A stretch of 44,935 nt of DNA from Deltaproteobacteria bacterium (lineage in GTDB: Bacteria; Desulfobacterota; DSM-4660; Desulfatiglandales; HGW-15): positions 1 to 44,935 of the forward strand of contig JAFGFY010000075.1 of assembly GCA_016930795.1 (NCBI GenBank). Reading direction: 5' to 3'. Shown here one piece after another: positions 26,335 through 33,313 of this stretch. The number at the start of each line of letters is the position of its first letter. Positions within the stretch are counted from its first letter, which is position 1. The position numbers and the translations under genes are program-made. The notes beneath the pieces are model-generated. The model worked only from the letters and a program-made list of their open reading frames with translations, did no database searches and was not told the DNA's origin.

Positions 26335-26694
26335 TTATTTCTTGATACGGGTTGTTTTGAGAATCGAGAAAAGGATCCTTGGCCGTTCGTCAGCCACACC
26401 GAACAGAGTTTCATATCTTTCTTCACTGATATACCCAGTGCCCTTGAGAAGGTCCAACCAGTATTTTGTTTCCAGACACTCCTTGTATGCAATTGAGACC
26501 TTTGAGGGAAAATCAGCTTTCGAGATTGCGCCATTGGCTTCAGAGATATTCGCGCCTATGGAAGTGCCGCTTCTTAGCCACTGTTTTCAGAGCACAAATT
26601 CTTTCTTATCAGCTGCGATATCCTAATAGCATTTGACTATCAATTTCGCGAAGGTATAGGCTTTGTTATACGCTATGCTTTCCTCATTTTCCAT
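26335..26694 (-). pseudogene. Four-helix-bundle protein gene with two in-frame stops
   Basis: From the ATG at 26694 one frame reads, with no indel, a typical four-helix-bundle (S23/IVP-type) protein of 119 codons: NKAYTFAKLIVKCY, stop, DIAADKKEFVL, stop, KQWLRSGTSIGANISEANGAIS, KADFPSKVSIAYKECLETKYWLD and ILFSILKTTRIKK. The stops are TAG (26623-26625) and TGA (26587-26589). The TGA falls where relatives usually have Ser, a single-base change. Length matches the family. Both stops are in the first 36 codons, so only a late restart could make protein. Heptameric repeats flank it on both sides. Confidence 0.85.
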
Positions 26695-26739
26695 AATTGA
26701 TCATTGGTTATTGATAATTGTTCACTGAATTAAGATTTG

Positions 26740-28227
26740 TCACAGCTTTTCCTCGGCTTCCTTGAATTTCTTAAGCTGGTCTTTATAGTACGCAATATTT
26801 CTCGGATTAAGGGATATGGCTTCGTTAATCGTCTCAATAGCCTTTTGAATTGATCCGTTCACATAATAGGCCTCAGCGAGGGTATCCAGATAACTCGGTG
26901 ACCTTTCCATGGCCACAGCCTTTTCAGCCAGTTCGATGGCCCTTTTTGGGTTCCTAAATTCCTTATCTGGCATGGTGACCAGGAACCATGCATAGTGATT
27001 TAGTGTCGTGGCATCAGGCTCCTTAAGAAAAAACGCCCTTTCATACATGTCGATAGCTTCGGCATACTTATTCAGTCTCTTGTAGGTCCTTGCCAGCCTC
27101 AGCATTGCTAATGGATTTTCGGGATGTTCCGCGAACTGATTTTTGAGTGTATCATCAATCAATCCGGGATGAAGTTTTTCCATATCATTGTTTAATTTGT
27201 CGAAGTTCGCATCAGTCAGAATATCATCTGGGAGAATACATATATTTGTATATAAGAGCCCTAAAGCACCACGTTTGGCTATGTCATGTTTTCTATATTC
27301 TACATCCGGACAATTTAATCCATCCTCACCAAATCTGTATGACCGAATCTTAATGTTCTTCCCTTCGATGTAATGATTAACCTTATTATCAAGTTCTGAG
27401 AAAGTCATTTTGAATGCATTTTTAAAGGATTCATCAATTGAAGATCCTTTTTTGAGCAAAGATAGATAGTGATTCAGATCTTCATTGCGTTTTGTATCCG
27501 AAAGCATGTAATGAACAACTAAAGTAGCGCGCGCGTAAAACCTAGACACAAAGATTTCGTTTGATCGCCTGGTGTCCAAATAATCCAGATCTTTTCTCGA
27601 CATCTTAAACAATGATTCAGTATCAACGCTTATAAATCCTCCAACACCCGCTAACATAGTAACAAATTGGTCTCTCAGTACACTCATGTCACCAATGATG
27701 ACTTTACCCTTCTTTTCCATATACGTGCTGAAATATCGAGACATTCCTATATCATACCATAGCGGGAGAGCTAATTCACTGGATGCATTATGCAGGAACA
27801 AGTGAACGAGTTCATTAAGTATGAATGAGCGACCTAAACTGCCCATTCCTTTTGAGGAAGAGCTAAATCTCTCACAGTTGGCGAAAATAATGTAACCATC
27901 TCTCTCGAGAAAAAGACCCGCAAGATTATCCGGCATTCCCAAAGATTTAAAAGAGCCTCTATTTTTTGCAGCCACAACATGCACTTCTTCAGGCAAGGCC
28001 TTTTGTTCATACCCAAGGAAAAAGCTCAAAAAGCACATAAAATTCTCTAATTCACGCGCCAAATCAAATGCTATTTCTTCTTTCGCATCAGTCAAAACAC
28101 GAAATCTCGCGGTTTCGAAATAGATCCAGTTTGCCGTATTAAGCTTTTTTACATTGACCTCCCCGGCAATACTGATGGTTGGCAGCAACGCTATCAGGCC
28201 AATAGCGATCATGATTTTTCTGAGCAT
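26740..28227 (-). CDS. Exported degenerate peptidase-MA-like protein with TPR repeats
   Basis: 495 residues with a signal peptide (MLRKIMIAIGLIALLPTISIAG). Residues 30-320 resemble a gluzincin-type (peptidase MA-like/DUF1570) domain: FETARFRVLTDAKEEIAFDLARELE, then a helix with N138-E-L-V-H142 where a zinc peptidase would have HExxH. The first zinc-binding His is therefore Asn, so catalysis is doubtful. Residues about 355-495 are TPR repeats (NPLAMLRLARTYKRLNKYAEAIDMYERAFFLK, SPSYLDTLAEAYYVNGSIQKAIETINEAISLNP). The protein probably acts as a periplasmic binding or scaffold protein. AAAGGAGG precedes the ATG. The AAA ATPase gene ends 43 bases upstream in transcription order. Confidence 0.82.
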   Translation of the reverse strand: MLRKIMIAIGLIALLPTISIAGEVNVKKLNTANWIYFETARFRVLTDAKEEIAFDLARELENFMCFLSFFLGYEQKALPEEVHVVAAKNRGSFKSLGMPDNLAGLFLERDGYIIFANCERFSSSSKGMGSLGRSFILNELVHLFLHNASSELALPLWYDIGMSRYFSTYMEKKGKVIIGDMSVLRDQFVTMLAGVGGFISVDTESLFKMSRKDLDYLDTRRSNEIFVSRFYARATLVVHYMLSDTKRNEDLNHYLSLLKKGSSIDESFKNAFKMTFSELDNKVNHYIEGKNIKIRSYRFGEDGLNCPDVEYRKHDIAKRGALGLLYTNICILPDDILTDANFDKLNNDMEKLHPGLIDDTLKNQFAEHPENPLAMLRLARTYKRLNKYAEAIDMYERAFFLKEPDATTLNHYAWFLVTMPDKEFRNPKRAIELAEKAVAMERSPSYLDTLAEAYYVNGSIQKAIETINEAISLNPRNIAYYKDQLKKFKEAEEKL

Positions 28228-28269
28228 CTTGCCTCCTTTGAACAGTGAACAACCTTTTTCATTTTTACT

Positions 28270-29475
28270 TCACTGAAAAAGCTCCCTTGGATCAAGCCTG
28301 AAGAATTCATCAAAAGACATGTTCTGGGAGCCAATGATCAACGGCCTTGCTTGGGGATAGAGCCGGCAATATGCTGAAATGCCTTTTGGACTCTTTGCGT
28401 TTCCTGATTTTACTTCCAATGCCCATAAATCATTTGGTGTCTTGACCACAAAATCTACTTCATTATTCCTGTTCCTCCAATAGTAGACGGAATAGGGGAG
28501 CCCTACCAGGTGATTGAGCAGGTGCGCTCCCACGGCGTTTTCAACAATTCGCCCCCACCACGAATAATCCTGGCGGGTGTTTTCAAATGAACGGCCTGCG
28601 ATGGCATTAGACAGGGCGTTATTCCATAATATAAGCTTTGGGCTTGAAGCGCGTTTCGCTGATCTGCCCTGTCGGAAGAGTTCAAGACCTGAAATAAGAA
28701 ACGCTGTTTCCAGCAGCTTCAGGTAATGAGCAAGTGTTGTTGTATTGCCGGCATCCTGAAGCTGGCCAAGCATTTTGTTATACGATAGGATCTGTGCCGG
28801 ATGCATGATCGACAGCATAAAAAGCTGTCTAAGCAGGGCTGGTTTTGCCACTGTCTGAAGCTGTAGAACATCTTTGGCCAGTACAGTCTCAATGAGTGAG
28901 TCCGTCACATACTGAGACCAGATTTCTTCATGAGCTACAAAGGGCGCAGCGCCCGGATATCCCCCATAAAAGAGCCACTGGTCCATACCCCAGGAAAATG
29001 CCTTTTCCATTTCGGCTAGTCCCCAATGAGTGCACCTGTGCAGAAAGAACCGGCCGGAAAGACTTTCAGAAAGACCTTTTTGAATAAGGAGAGAGGAAGA
29101 TCCCAGGATAATAACGTTGATTCCCTTCTTTTCCCGGCATTCCAGATCCCATAGCTCTTTTACAACTTCACTCCATCCTTGAACCTTCTGAACCTCGTCA
29201 AGAATAAGAAGTATGTTTTGTTGTCTTTTATCATTCGACTTTGCCTTACTTATGGCAAGGTTCCACTGTGCCCTGACCCATTCAGGTCCGGGAGGCAACG
29301 GCAAATCCGCTGTCGCGTTTATCACAGGCCCGTCCCACTTTTTAGATATCTGAATCGCGGCCGTGGTTTTACCCACCTGTCTTGGGCCTGTCAGGATTTG
29401 AAGTAGTCTTTTTTCTGATTCAAAGACTTTGAGTATCTTCTTAACAACGGGACGTTCATATTGATATTCCGGCAC
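28270..29475 (-). CDS. AAA ATPase with DUF4143 domain
   Basis: 401 residues beginning with GTG. Walker A is GPRQVGKT (30-37), Walker B ILLILDE (D93, E94), and ILGSSSLLI is the sensor region. The C-terminal DUF4143 half includes NEVDFVVKTPNDLWALEVKSG, a PD-(D/E)xK-type nuclease-like core. Such stand-alone ATPases are widespread in anaerobes and archaea, often suspected of being linked to mobile or toxin-antitoxin-like loci; their function is not settled. A good promoter and an adjoining palindrome lie upstream (29508-29557), with the predicted transcript start about 25 bases before the GTG. Confidence 0.9.
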   Translation of the reverse strand: MPEYQYERPVVKKILKVFESEKRLLQILTGPRQVGKTTAAIQISKKWDGPVINATADLPLPPGPEWVRAQWNLAISKAKSNDKRQQNILLILDEVQKVQGWSEVVKELWDLECREKKGINVIILGSSSLLIQKGLSESLSGRFFLHRCTHWGLAEMEKAFSWGMDQWLFYGGYPGAAPFVAHEEIWSQYVTDSLIETVLAKDVLQLQTVAKPALLRQLFMLSIMHPAQILSYNKMLGQLQDAGNTTTLAHYLKLLETAFLISGLELFRQGRSAKRASSPKLILWNNALSNAIAGRSFENTRQDYSWWGRIVENAVGAHLLNHLVGLPYSVYYWRNRNNEVDFVVKTPNDLWALEVKSGNAKSPKGISAYCRLYPQARPLIIGSQNMSFDEFFRLDPRELFQ

Positions 29476-29507
29476 TTGATCGTTTTATCCTTTTTATAAC
29501 CAATTGA

Positions 29508-29557
29508 TTTATAGTGAATTTATGGACACTGTGTTAATTTACTCAATGATTGAGTAA
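29508..29557 (-). promoter_or_regulatory. Promoter with palindromic operator candidate
   Basis: On the minus strand TTAACA (29537-29532) and TATAAA (29513-29508) are separated by 18 bases, each a 5-of-6 match to the sigma-70 consensus. Directly upstream of the -35 lies the perfect 9-bp palindrome TTACTCAAT-G-ATTGAGTAA (29539-29557). Its position suits a regulator of the AAA ATPase gene, possibly the ATPase locus itself. Confidence 0.5.
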
Positions 29558-29622
29558 TATTACTCGATGCGCTAGATAGTTGCAAGGTGTTTTTCTCTAA
29601 AATGCAAAAAAGGACACCTTTT

Positions 29623-29645
29623 CAATGAACAATGAACAATGAAAA
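29623..29645. repeat. Heptameric repeat (GAACAAT-type)
   Basis: Three tandem copies of the 7-base unit AATGAAC. A TTCAAGATTCAAAATT motif that recurs near 37700 and 40000 follows at 29658. Confidence 0.6.
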
Positions 29646-29677
29646 GATGATTCCATATTCAAGATTCAAAATTGAAG

Positions 29678-29701
29678 TTCCCCGCGGCAAGCCGCGGGGA
29701 A
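29678..29701. repeat. GC-rich hairpin repeat
   Basis: TTCCCCGCGGC and GCCGCGGGGAA form an 11-bp perfect inverted repeat around AA. A second GC-rich block, 29735-29815, contains CCCCGCAAGCGGG and two CGCTCGCT copies, so the whole may be one composite repeat. It is much richer in GC than its surroundings. Confidence 0.5.
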
Positions 29702-29872
29702 TCTTCCAAATGTAAGGATCTTTCTATTATTGTAATTCGCTCGCTAACCCCGAAACCCCGCAAGCGGGATTTCCGCTGCGCTCCAACAAGCGTGTGGGGA
29801 ATGCGCTCGCTGTGCATTTTCAAGATTTACATTAATTCGGTTTCAAACAGCTATTTCCTTCGCGTCTGGGCC

Positions 29873-30340
29873 CTATTGCCTGTCGTACACAGATAGGCGC
29901 TCAAAAGGATTACCTTGGGCATCTGTGCTTGTGTAAGTCTGCCGCATTCTTTTGCCGTCTTGACTAAAAGTCTTATGAATGACTCCTACTTGCTTGCCAT
30001 TTTGAAGGACCGTTACATACCAGTCTCCCGGTTCAATCAGTGTTTCAATATAAGATGTTTCCTCATTCCCTCCCTGCAGAATATCCACGGTCCCTCCCTG
30101 TTGGGGCCAAGTGGCTTTAAATGAAATGGGCGAACCGTTCGCCTCAGTACCTGTCGCTTCAAACTCGATCAGATCGACGTCTAGCTCTCGATAAATTTCC
30201 GTGCGTTCCTTTGGCATCACTTCTGTCGCCGGAAACTTCGATTCCGCTAAATTGAGCTTCCATGTGCCGATAATCGGATCCACCGCCCATACCGGATTGG
30301 TCACGCCTATGACAGCCAGGAATAATATGACTTTGTTCAT
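29873..30340 (-). CDS. Secreted lipocalin-like protein
   Basis: The ATG at 30340 (MNKVILFLAVIG) has GGAGGG upstream; the longer frame overlapping the selenoprotein gene is rejected. The 155-residue product has a signal peptide ending near PVWAVD. The mature start, PIIGTWKLNLAESKF, is the GTW-type opening of lipocalin-like secreted proteins, followed by beta strands (DLIEFEATGTEANGSPISFKATWP, DWYVTVLQNGKQVGVIHKTFSQDGKRMRQTYTSTDAQGN). It probably folds as a small barrel in the periplasm. It lies 35 bases after the stop of the selenoprotein gene, so both are likely co-transcribed and the products may work in the same compartment. Confidence 0.83.
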   Translation of the reverse strand: MNKVILFLAVIGVTNPVWAVDPIIGTWKLNLAESKFPATEVMPKERTEIYRELDVDLIEFEATGTEANGSPISFKATWPQQGGTVDILQGGNEETSYIETLIEPGDWYVTVLQNGKQVGVIHKTFSQDGKRMRQTYTSTDAQGNPFERLSVYDRQ

Positions 30341-30375
30341 GTGAAATACCCTCCTTTTTAATGACCTTTTTTTGT

Positions 30376-32196
30376 TTATCGACCCGCCCATGTTTTCGTT
30401 GCTCCCCAGATTAATTTCGTTTGATCGGATGTCGGTGCGTACAGCCCTTCCCTCCAAAAAGTCATGCCAAAAGAATAACCGGGAATCCCCCCGGCCACTA
30501 CAATACGAATATCTTCAACCCTGTCCATGATCGGCAGCCTTCCCCCGGGATTAAGGGCGTCTTTGAAAACGGAAATACGATCTTCAGGAATCTCTCCTGA
30601 AACGATCCTGGGTTGAATGTTCGCAATTTCAGCGGGAGTCAGCTCTTCATAAGGGATGGTTGCCCGTTCATATAGGTTCTTCTGTAAAGTCGCCCGTGTA
30701 TGACCATGTTTTGCCAGTTCCATAGCCAGCACAGGTTCGAAAAACAGAATATATTTCATCGGGCCAGGATTTGAGCTTCCCCGTTTCCAGGTTGCCATTC
30801 CCCAGCGTGATTCCATCATCATAAGGACGGCGTTCTTCATAATATCTTCCGGTGTCCATGTCGCAACGGCGCCCCCGCCCAGCAGATGGCTGGAGGCACC
30901 CATAACCGAGGAGACCGTCACGCAGCTGTCTTCCACTTTAAATCCCTGGGTGACGTGGAAGGGGGGCCACGGACTCAATTCTTGGTTCTCGGCAAAAACA
31001 TAGAATTGCTGTGATGGGCGGCCGACGAGGGCCATATCGTTTACACCGGGCCATAACCGACCGATGTTGATCATAGCGAGCCTTAAAGCGCGTCCGATCG
31101 TGCTGTTTGCCTGCCAACCATAGCCCAGGAATCCTATTCCAGAATTGATATTGAGTTCTTTTGCAATAGGCCCAGTCACCATTATGGCGAAGTTGAAAGA
31201 ACCGGTTGAGGTCAGGACGTGAAGATCGTCGTAATCGGGATCCGTAATGCATTCCATTGCCGCAATGATCACCGGCAGGTATTCCGGCTTTGCTCCGGCC
31301 ATCACCGCGTTGATGGCTATCTTTTCAATGGTCGCGATACCGTTTTTGGGAGCTACCGAACCGATGATTTCATCCGGGGAACGACTCGTTCCCTTAAGCA
31401 TGGACTGGACCGCCTCCTTTGTCGGAGGCAAGAGTGTCAAGCCATCTCCCCACTGTCTGCCCAGGTAGATATCATTGAATTTTTCAATGGCCAGCGCGTA
31501 GGTATCCCCTGAAACAGTGACAGGTCCAAGGTCTTCCTTTTCGGCTTCGGTGCTTGCTTCATTTTCCGTCAAAGGGCTTTTCAGTCCATCGATGAGTTCA
31601 TCAATTACCGCTTTCGCGACAGGCATGATTTCCGCATCGGTCCCCCTGAGCCTGTAATAGTCCTCGGCCTTTACCGTCACGACGCGTGCTTTCGGCATCC
31701 CTACGTCTTCTGCCGCGGATTCAGCGTCATGAATAAAGTTGTCGGTGCATACATACACTCCGGGGTTACCAAGTTTTTCCACCCTGTAGTAGCCGGACAC
31801 GCCGGCCCATGTGCAGGATCCTCAGTCTCCTACGCCATATAGGAATGCATCCGTTTCTCTTGCCATCTTTGCCGCCAATTGATCACCAAGGTCAAAGGCG
31901 CCAGAGTAGCGCAGGATAGTCGTTTCCGGCAGCTTTTCTTTCAACAGCTGCTCGATACCGTTCCAGAAGTGATTCCCACCAGGCTTTTCATTCCAATAAA
32001 GACCGATCTTTTTCCCTTTCAGATCGGGAATCCTCTTGCTGGGTGGGGATAAAGGCGGGAGGGTAATTTCACCGCGCGGATTAAGAACACGCAGTGTAAC
32101 ACCCGATGCGTCCAAATCGGAATGAATAGGCTGGCATGAAAAAATAAGAAATACAAGAATCAATCCTATTGAAATCCATATGCCGGTTATATTCAT
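30376..32196 (-). CDS. UGSC-family selenoprotein, predicted lipoprotein (in-frame TGA = Sec)
   Basis: The frame from ATG 32196 (GAGGAG upstream) to 30376 is 607 codons with one internal TGA at 31824-31822. Read as selenocysteine, it gives GVGD-U125-G-S-C128-T-W-A-G, the signature of UGSC (seleno)proteins. Both sides are in the same frame and coding-like. The N-terminus is a lipoprotein-type signal (ILVFLIFSC, Cys21). VLNPRGEI and LKGKKIGLYWNEKPG mark the UGSC domain (30-210). The C-terminal domain (about 235-606) is shared with the protein at 1-1704, including INAVMAGAKPEYLPVI. A SECIS-like hairpin follows the TGA. U-x-x-C suggests a thiol/selenol redox enzyme exposed in the envelope; the substrate is unknown. 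The alternative, a pseudogene with a nonsense mutation, is unlikely because the stop falls exactly on the family's Sec. Confidence 0.9.
31783..31824 (-). promoter_or_regulatory. Sec codon TGA and candidate bacterial SECIS element
   Basis: The TGA is at 31824-31822. From 16 bases after it, GCCGG-CGTGT-CCGGC (31806-31792) makes a 5-bp all-GC stem with a loop containing G-U. A lower stem can form between CCTG (31817-31814) and CAGG (31786-31783). A short stem-loop with GU in the loop just downstream of the UGA is what known bacterial SECIS elements show. Binding to SelB would be needed to prove it. Confidence 0.65.
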
Positions 32197-32242
32197 GGGA
32201 TGCTCCTCTTCAATGAACAGTTATCAATAAACAATGGACAAA

Positions 32243-32270
32243 GTCATATCCATTTCTTATAAACTTTCAA
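32243..32270 (-). promoter_or_regulatory. Promoter candidate for the selenoprotein gene
   Basis: On the minus strand TTGAAA (32270-32265) and TATGAC (32248-32243) are 16 bases apart, 47 bases upstream of the ATG. The match is moderate. Heptameric repeat remnants (AATGAAC/AATAAAC-like) lie between it and the gene. Confidence 0.35.
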
Positions 32271-32327
32271 TATCTGTTTTCGCTCTAACCAAAAAAAGTA
32301 GCGTTATGCTGTGGATCCTCTGCCTGG

Positions 32328-32899
32328 TTAAGGTTCCGGCGGGTATCCCACGGATTGTGCCAGTGTGATCTTTTGATCCTCACGGAGCTTCATTATTTTT
32401 GCAAGCGACGCTTTATCAATGTTTCCCCATACCACTGTGGAAAGGCCTTCCGACACACAGAACAAATAAACATTTTGAGACAGGAAAGCGCTGTGGGTAC
32501 CCTTGAAAAACTCAACCGCCATAGGATCAGGCACATTTAATCTGGCAAGATCCGAAACATAGATCAAATTCAGGGCTGCCTTTGCTACAATATTCCTGAT
32601 TTCCGGTTGCAGCTCGAATGTCTTCATTCAATATCTTTTTCAGCTCATGATCTTGTGCTTCATATAGATAGAGACCATCACTCATGGCCACGTAGACATC
32701 CATATTCTGAATGTCTCTGACAGAAGGAGCGGTCCGGCGGCCATCGCGGGGCGATTGATGCCCCACGCAGCCCACAGCAGGCTGGAAAGGGTTTCCGGTG
32801 AAAGTTGCCGTGAACTGAATTCACGACGCGATTCCGAACAGGAGGGGGATTAAACAAAATACTTGTTTTTTTTGGTGTAGGCACGGCCACCTCAGCCAT
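32328..32899 (-). pseudogene. SagB/nitroreductase-family gene with frameshifts
   Basis: Three frames together make one nitroreductase-like protein. The first contains SRREFSSRQLSPETLSSLLWAAWGINRP. After a shift near 32750 the second reads RDGRRTAPSVRDIQNMDVYVAMSDGLYLYEAQDHELKKILNEDIRAATGNQE. After a shift near 32590 (one extra base after GAATAT) the third reads VAKAALNLIYVSDLARL, SAFLSQNVYLFCVSEGLSTVVWG and ITLAQSVGYPPEP. The N-terminus, from the ATG at 32899, is also out of frame with the first block. FMN-binding residues of the family are spread over the broken frames, so no active enzyme is expected. The C-terminal 99 codons would still be open if translation restarted. Confidence 0.85.
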
Positions 32900-33313
32900 C
32901 AATTATCAATGAACAGTCAAAAAAATTAAGGGATTCCTGCTCAAATTCCGGAATCTTCGACAGATCGATGTTTGACTTTTATCCGTTATCTCAAAAGCAC
33001 AAAACCCCGCTCTCAATTTGAGAAACAGGGTTTTGATATTCCTTTACCCATTCACAGATCTTTCCCCCGCGGGTTAACGGATAGTGAAATTTACTTCATA
33101 GTGCATTAAAATGAATTAAAATATATTATTTTTACTGATATTTTATTAACTAAAAGGGGGCATGAAGTCAAGCGAATTCATGGGCGATGGTCCGGGGGGA
33201 GGCTGAAGCCAGGCATCTTCAAAAATATTTCTGTTATGATTGTAGTTTGTTATATATGATATACAGTGTATTCACATCGTGACGACAGGACCTATTAAAA
33301 GGAGATATATACC
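32900..33313. other. Divergent intergenic region upstream of the xanthine-dehydrogenase-like gene
   Basis: 414 bases. It holds the hairpin at 33000-33035 and an AT-rich stretch near 33115-33160. Just before the start at 33314 is AAGGAGATATATACC, a very strong ribosome binding site. A TATATATGATATAC stretch at about 33251-33264 may be a -10 region, but no good -35 lies at the right distance. No gene is seen. Confidence 0.45.
33000..33035. other. Interrupted long hairpin in the divergent gap
   Basis: CAAAACCC (33000-33007) pairs with GGGTTTTG (33028-33035); inside, TCTCAA pairs with TTGAGA. It lies between the divergent broken nitroreductase gene and the xanthine-dehydrogenase-like gene, so it may be an operator or a leader structure. 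Confidence 0.35.

Larger units (their letters stand above)
29476..29872. other. Repeat-rich intergenic region
   Basis: 397 bases between the AAA ATPase gene start and the lipocalin-like gene stop. It holds the promoter/palindrome, heptamers, an AAGATTCAAAATT motif and the GC-rich hairpins listed separately. No coding frame is convincing. Confidence 0.5.

Noticed and set aside
26587-26589. TGA in the four-helix-bundle frame as a second selenocysteine codon
   Set aside because: The family has no Sec or redox Cys there, and a TAG lies in the same frame 12 codons earlier.
30341-30457. N-terminal extension of the lipocalin-like protein
   Set aside because: It would overlap the selenoprotein gene; the ATG at 30340 has a ribosome binding site and starts a clear signal peptide.
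31822-31824. TGA read as a true stop, giving a short 124-residue lipoprotein and a separate 474-residue protein
   Set aside because: The stop sits exactly at the family's Sec position, the frame continues in phase with GSCTWAG, and a SECIS-like hairpin follows.
32328-32627. Independent 99-residue gene
   Set aside because: It is the C-terminal part of the broken nitroreductase; the upstream parts lie in other frames directly before it.
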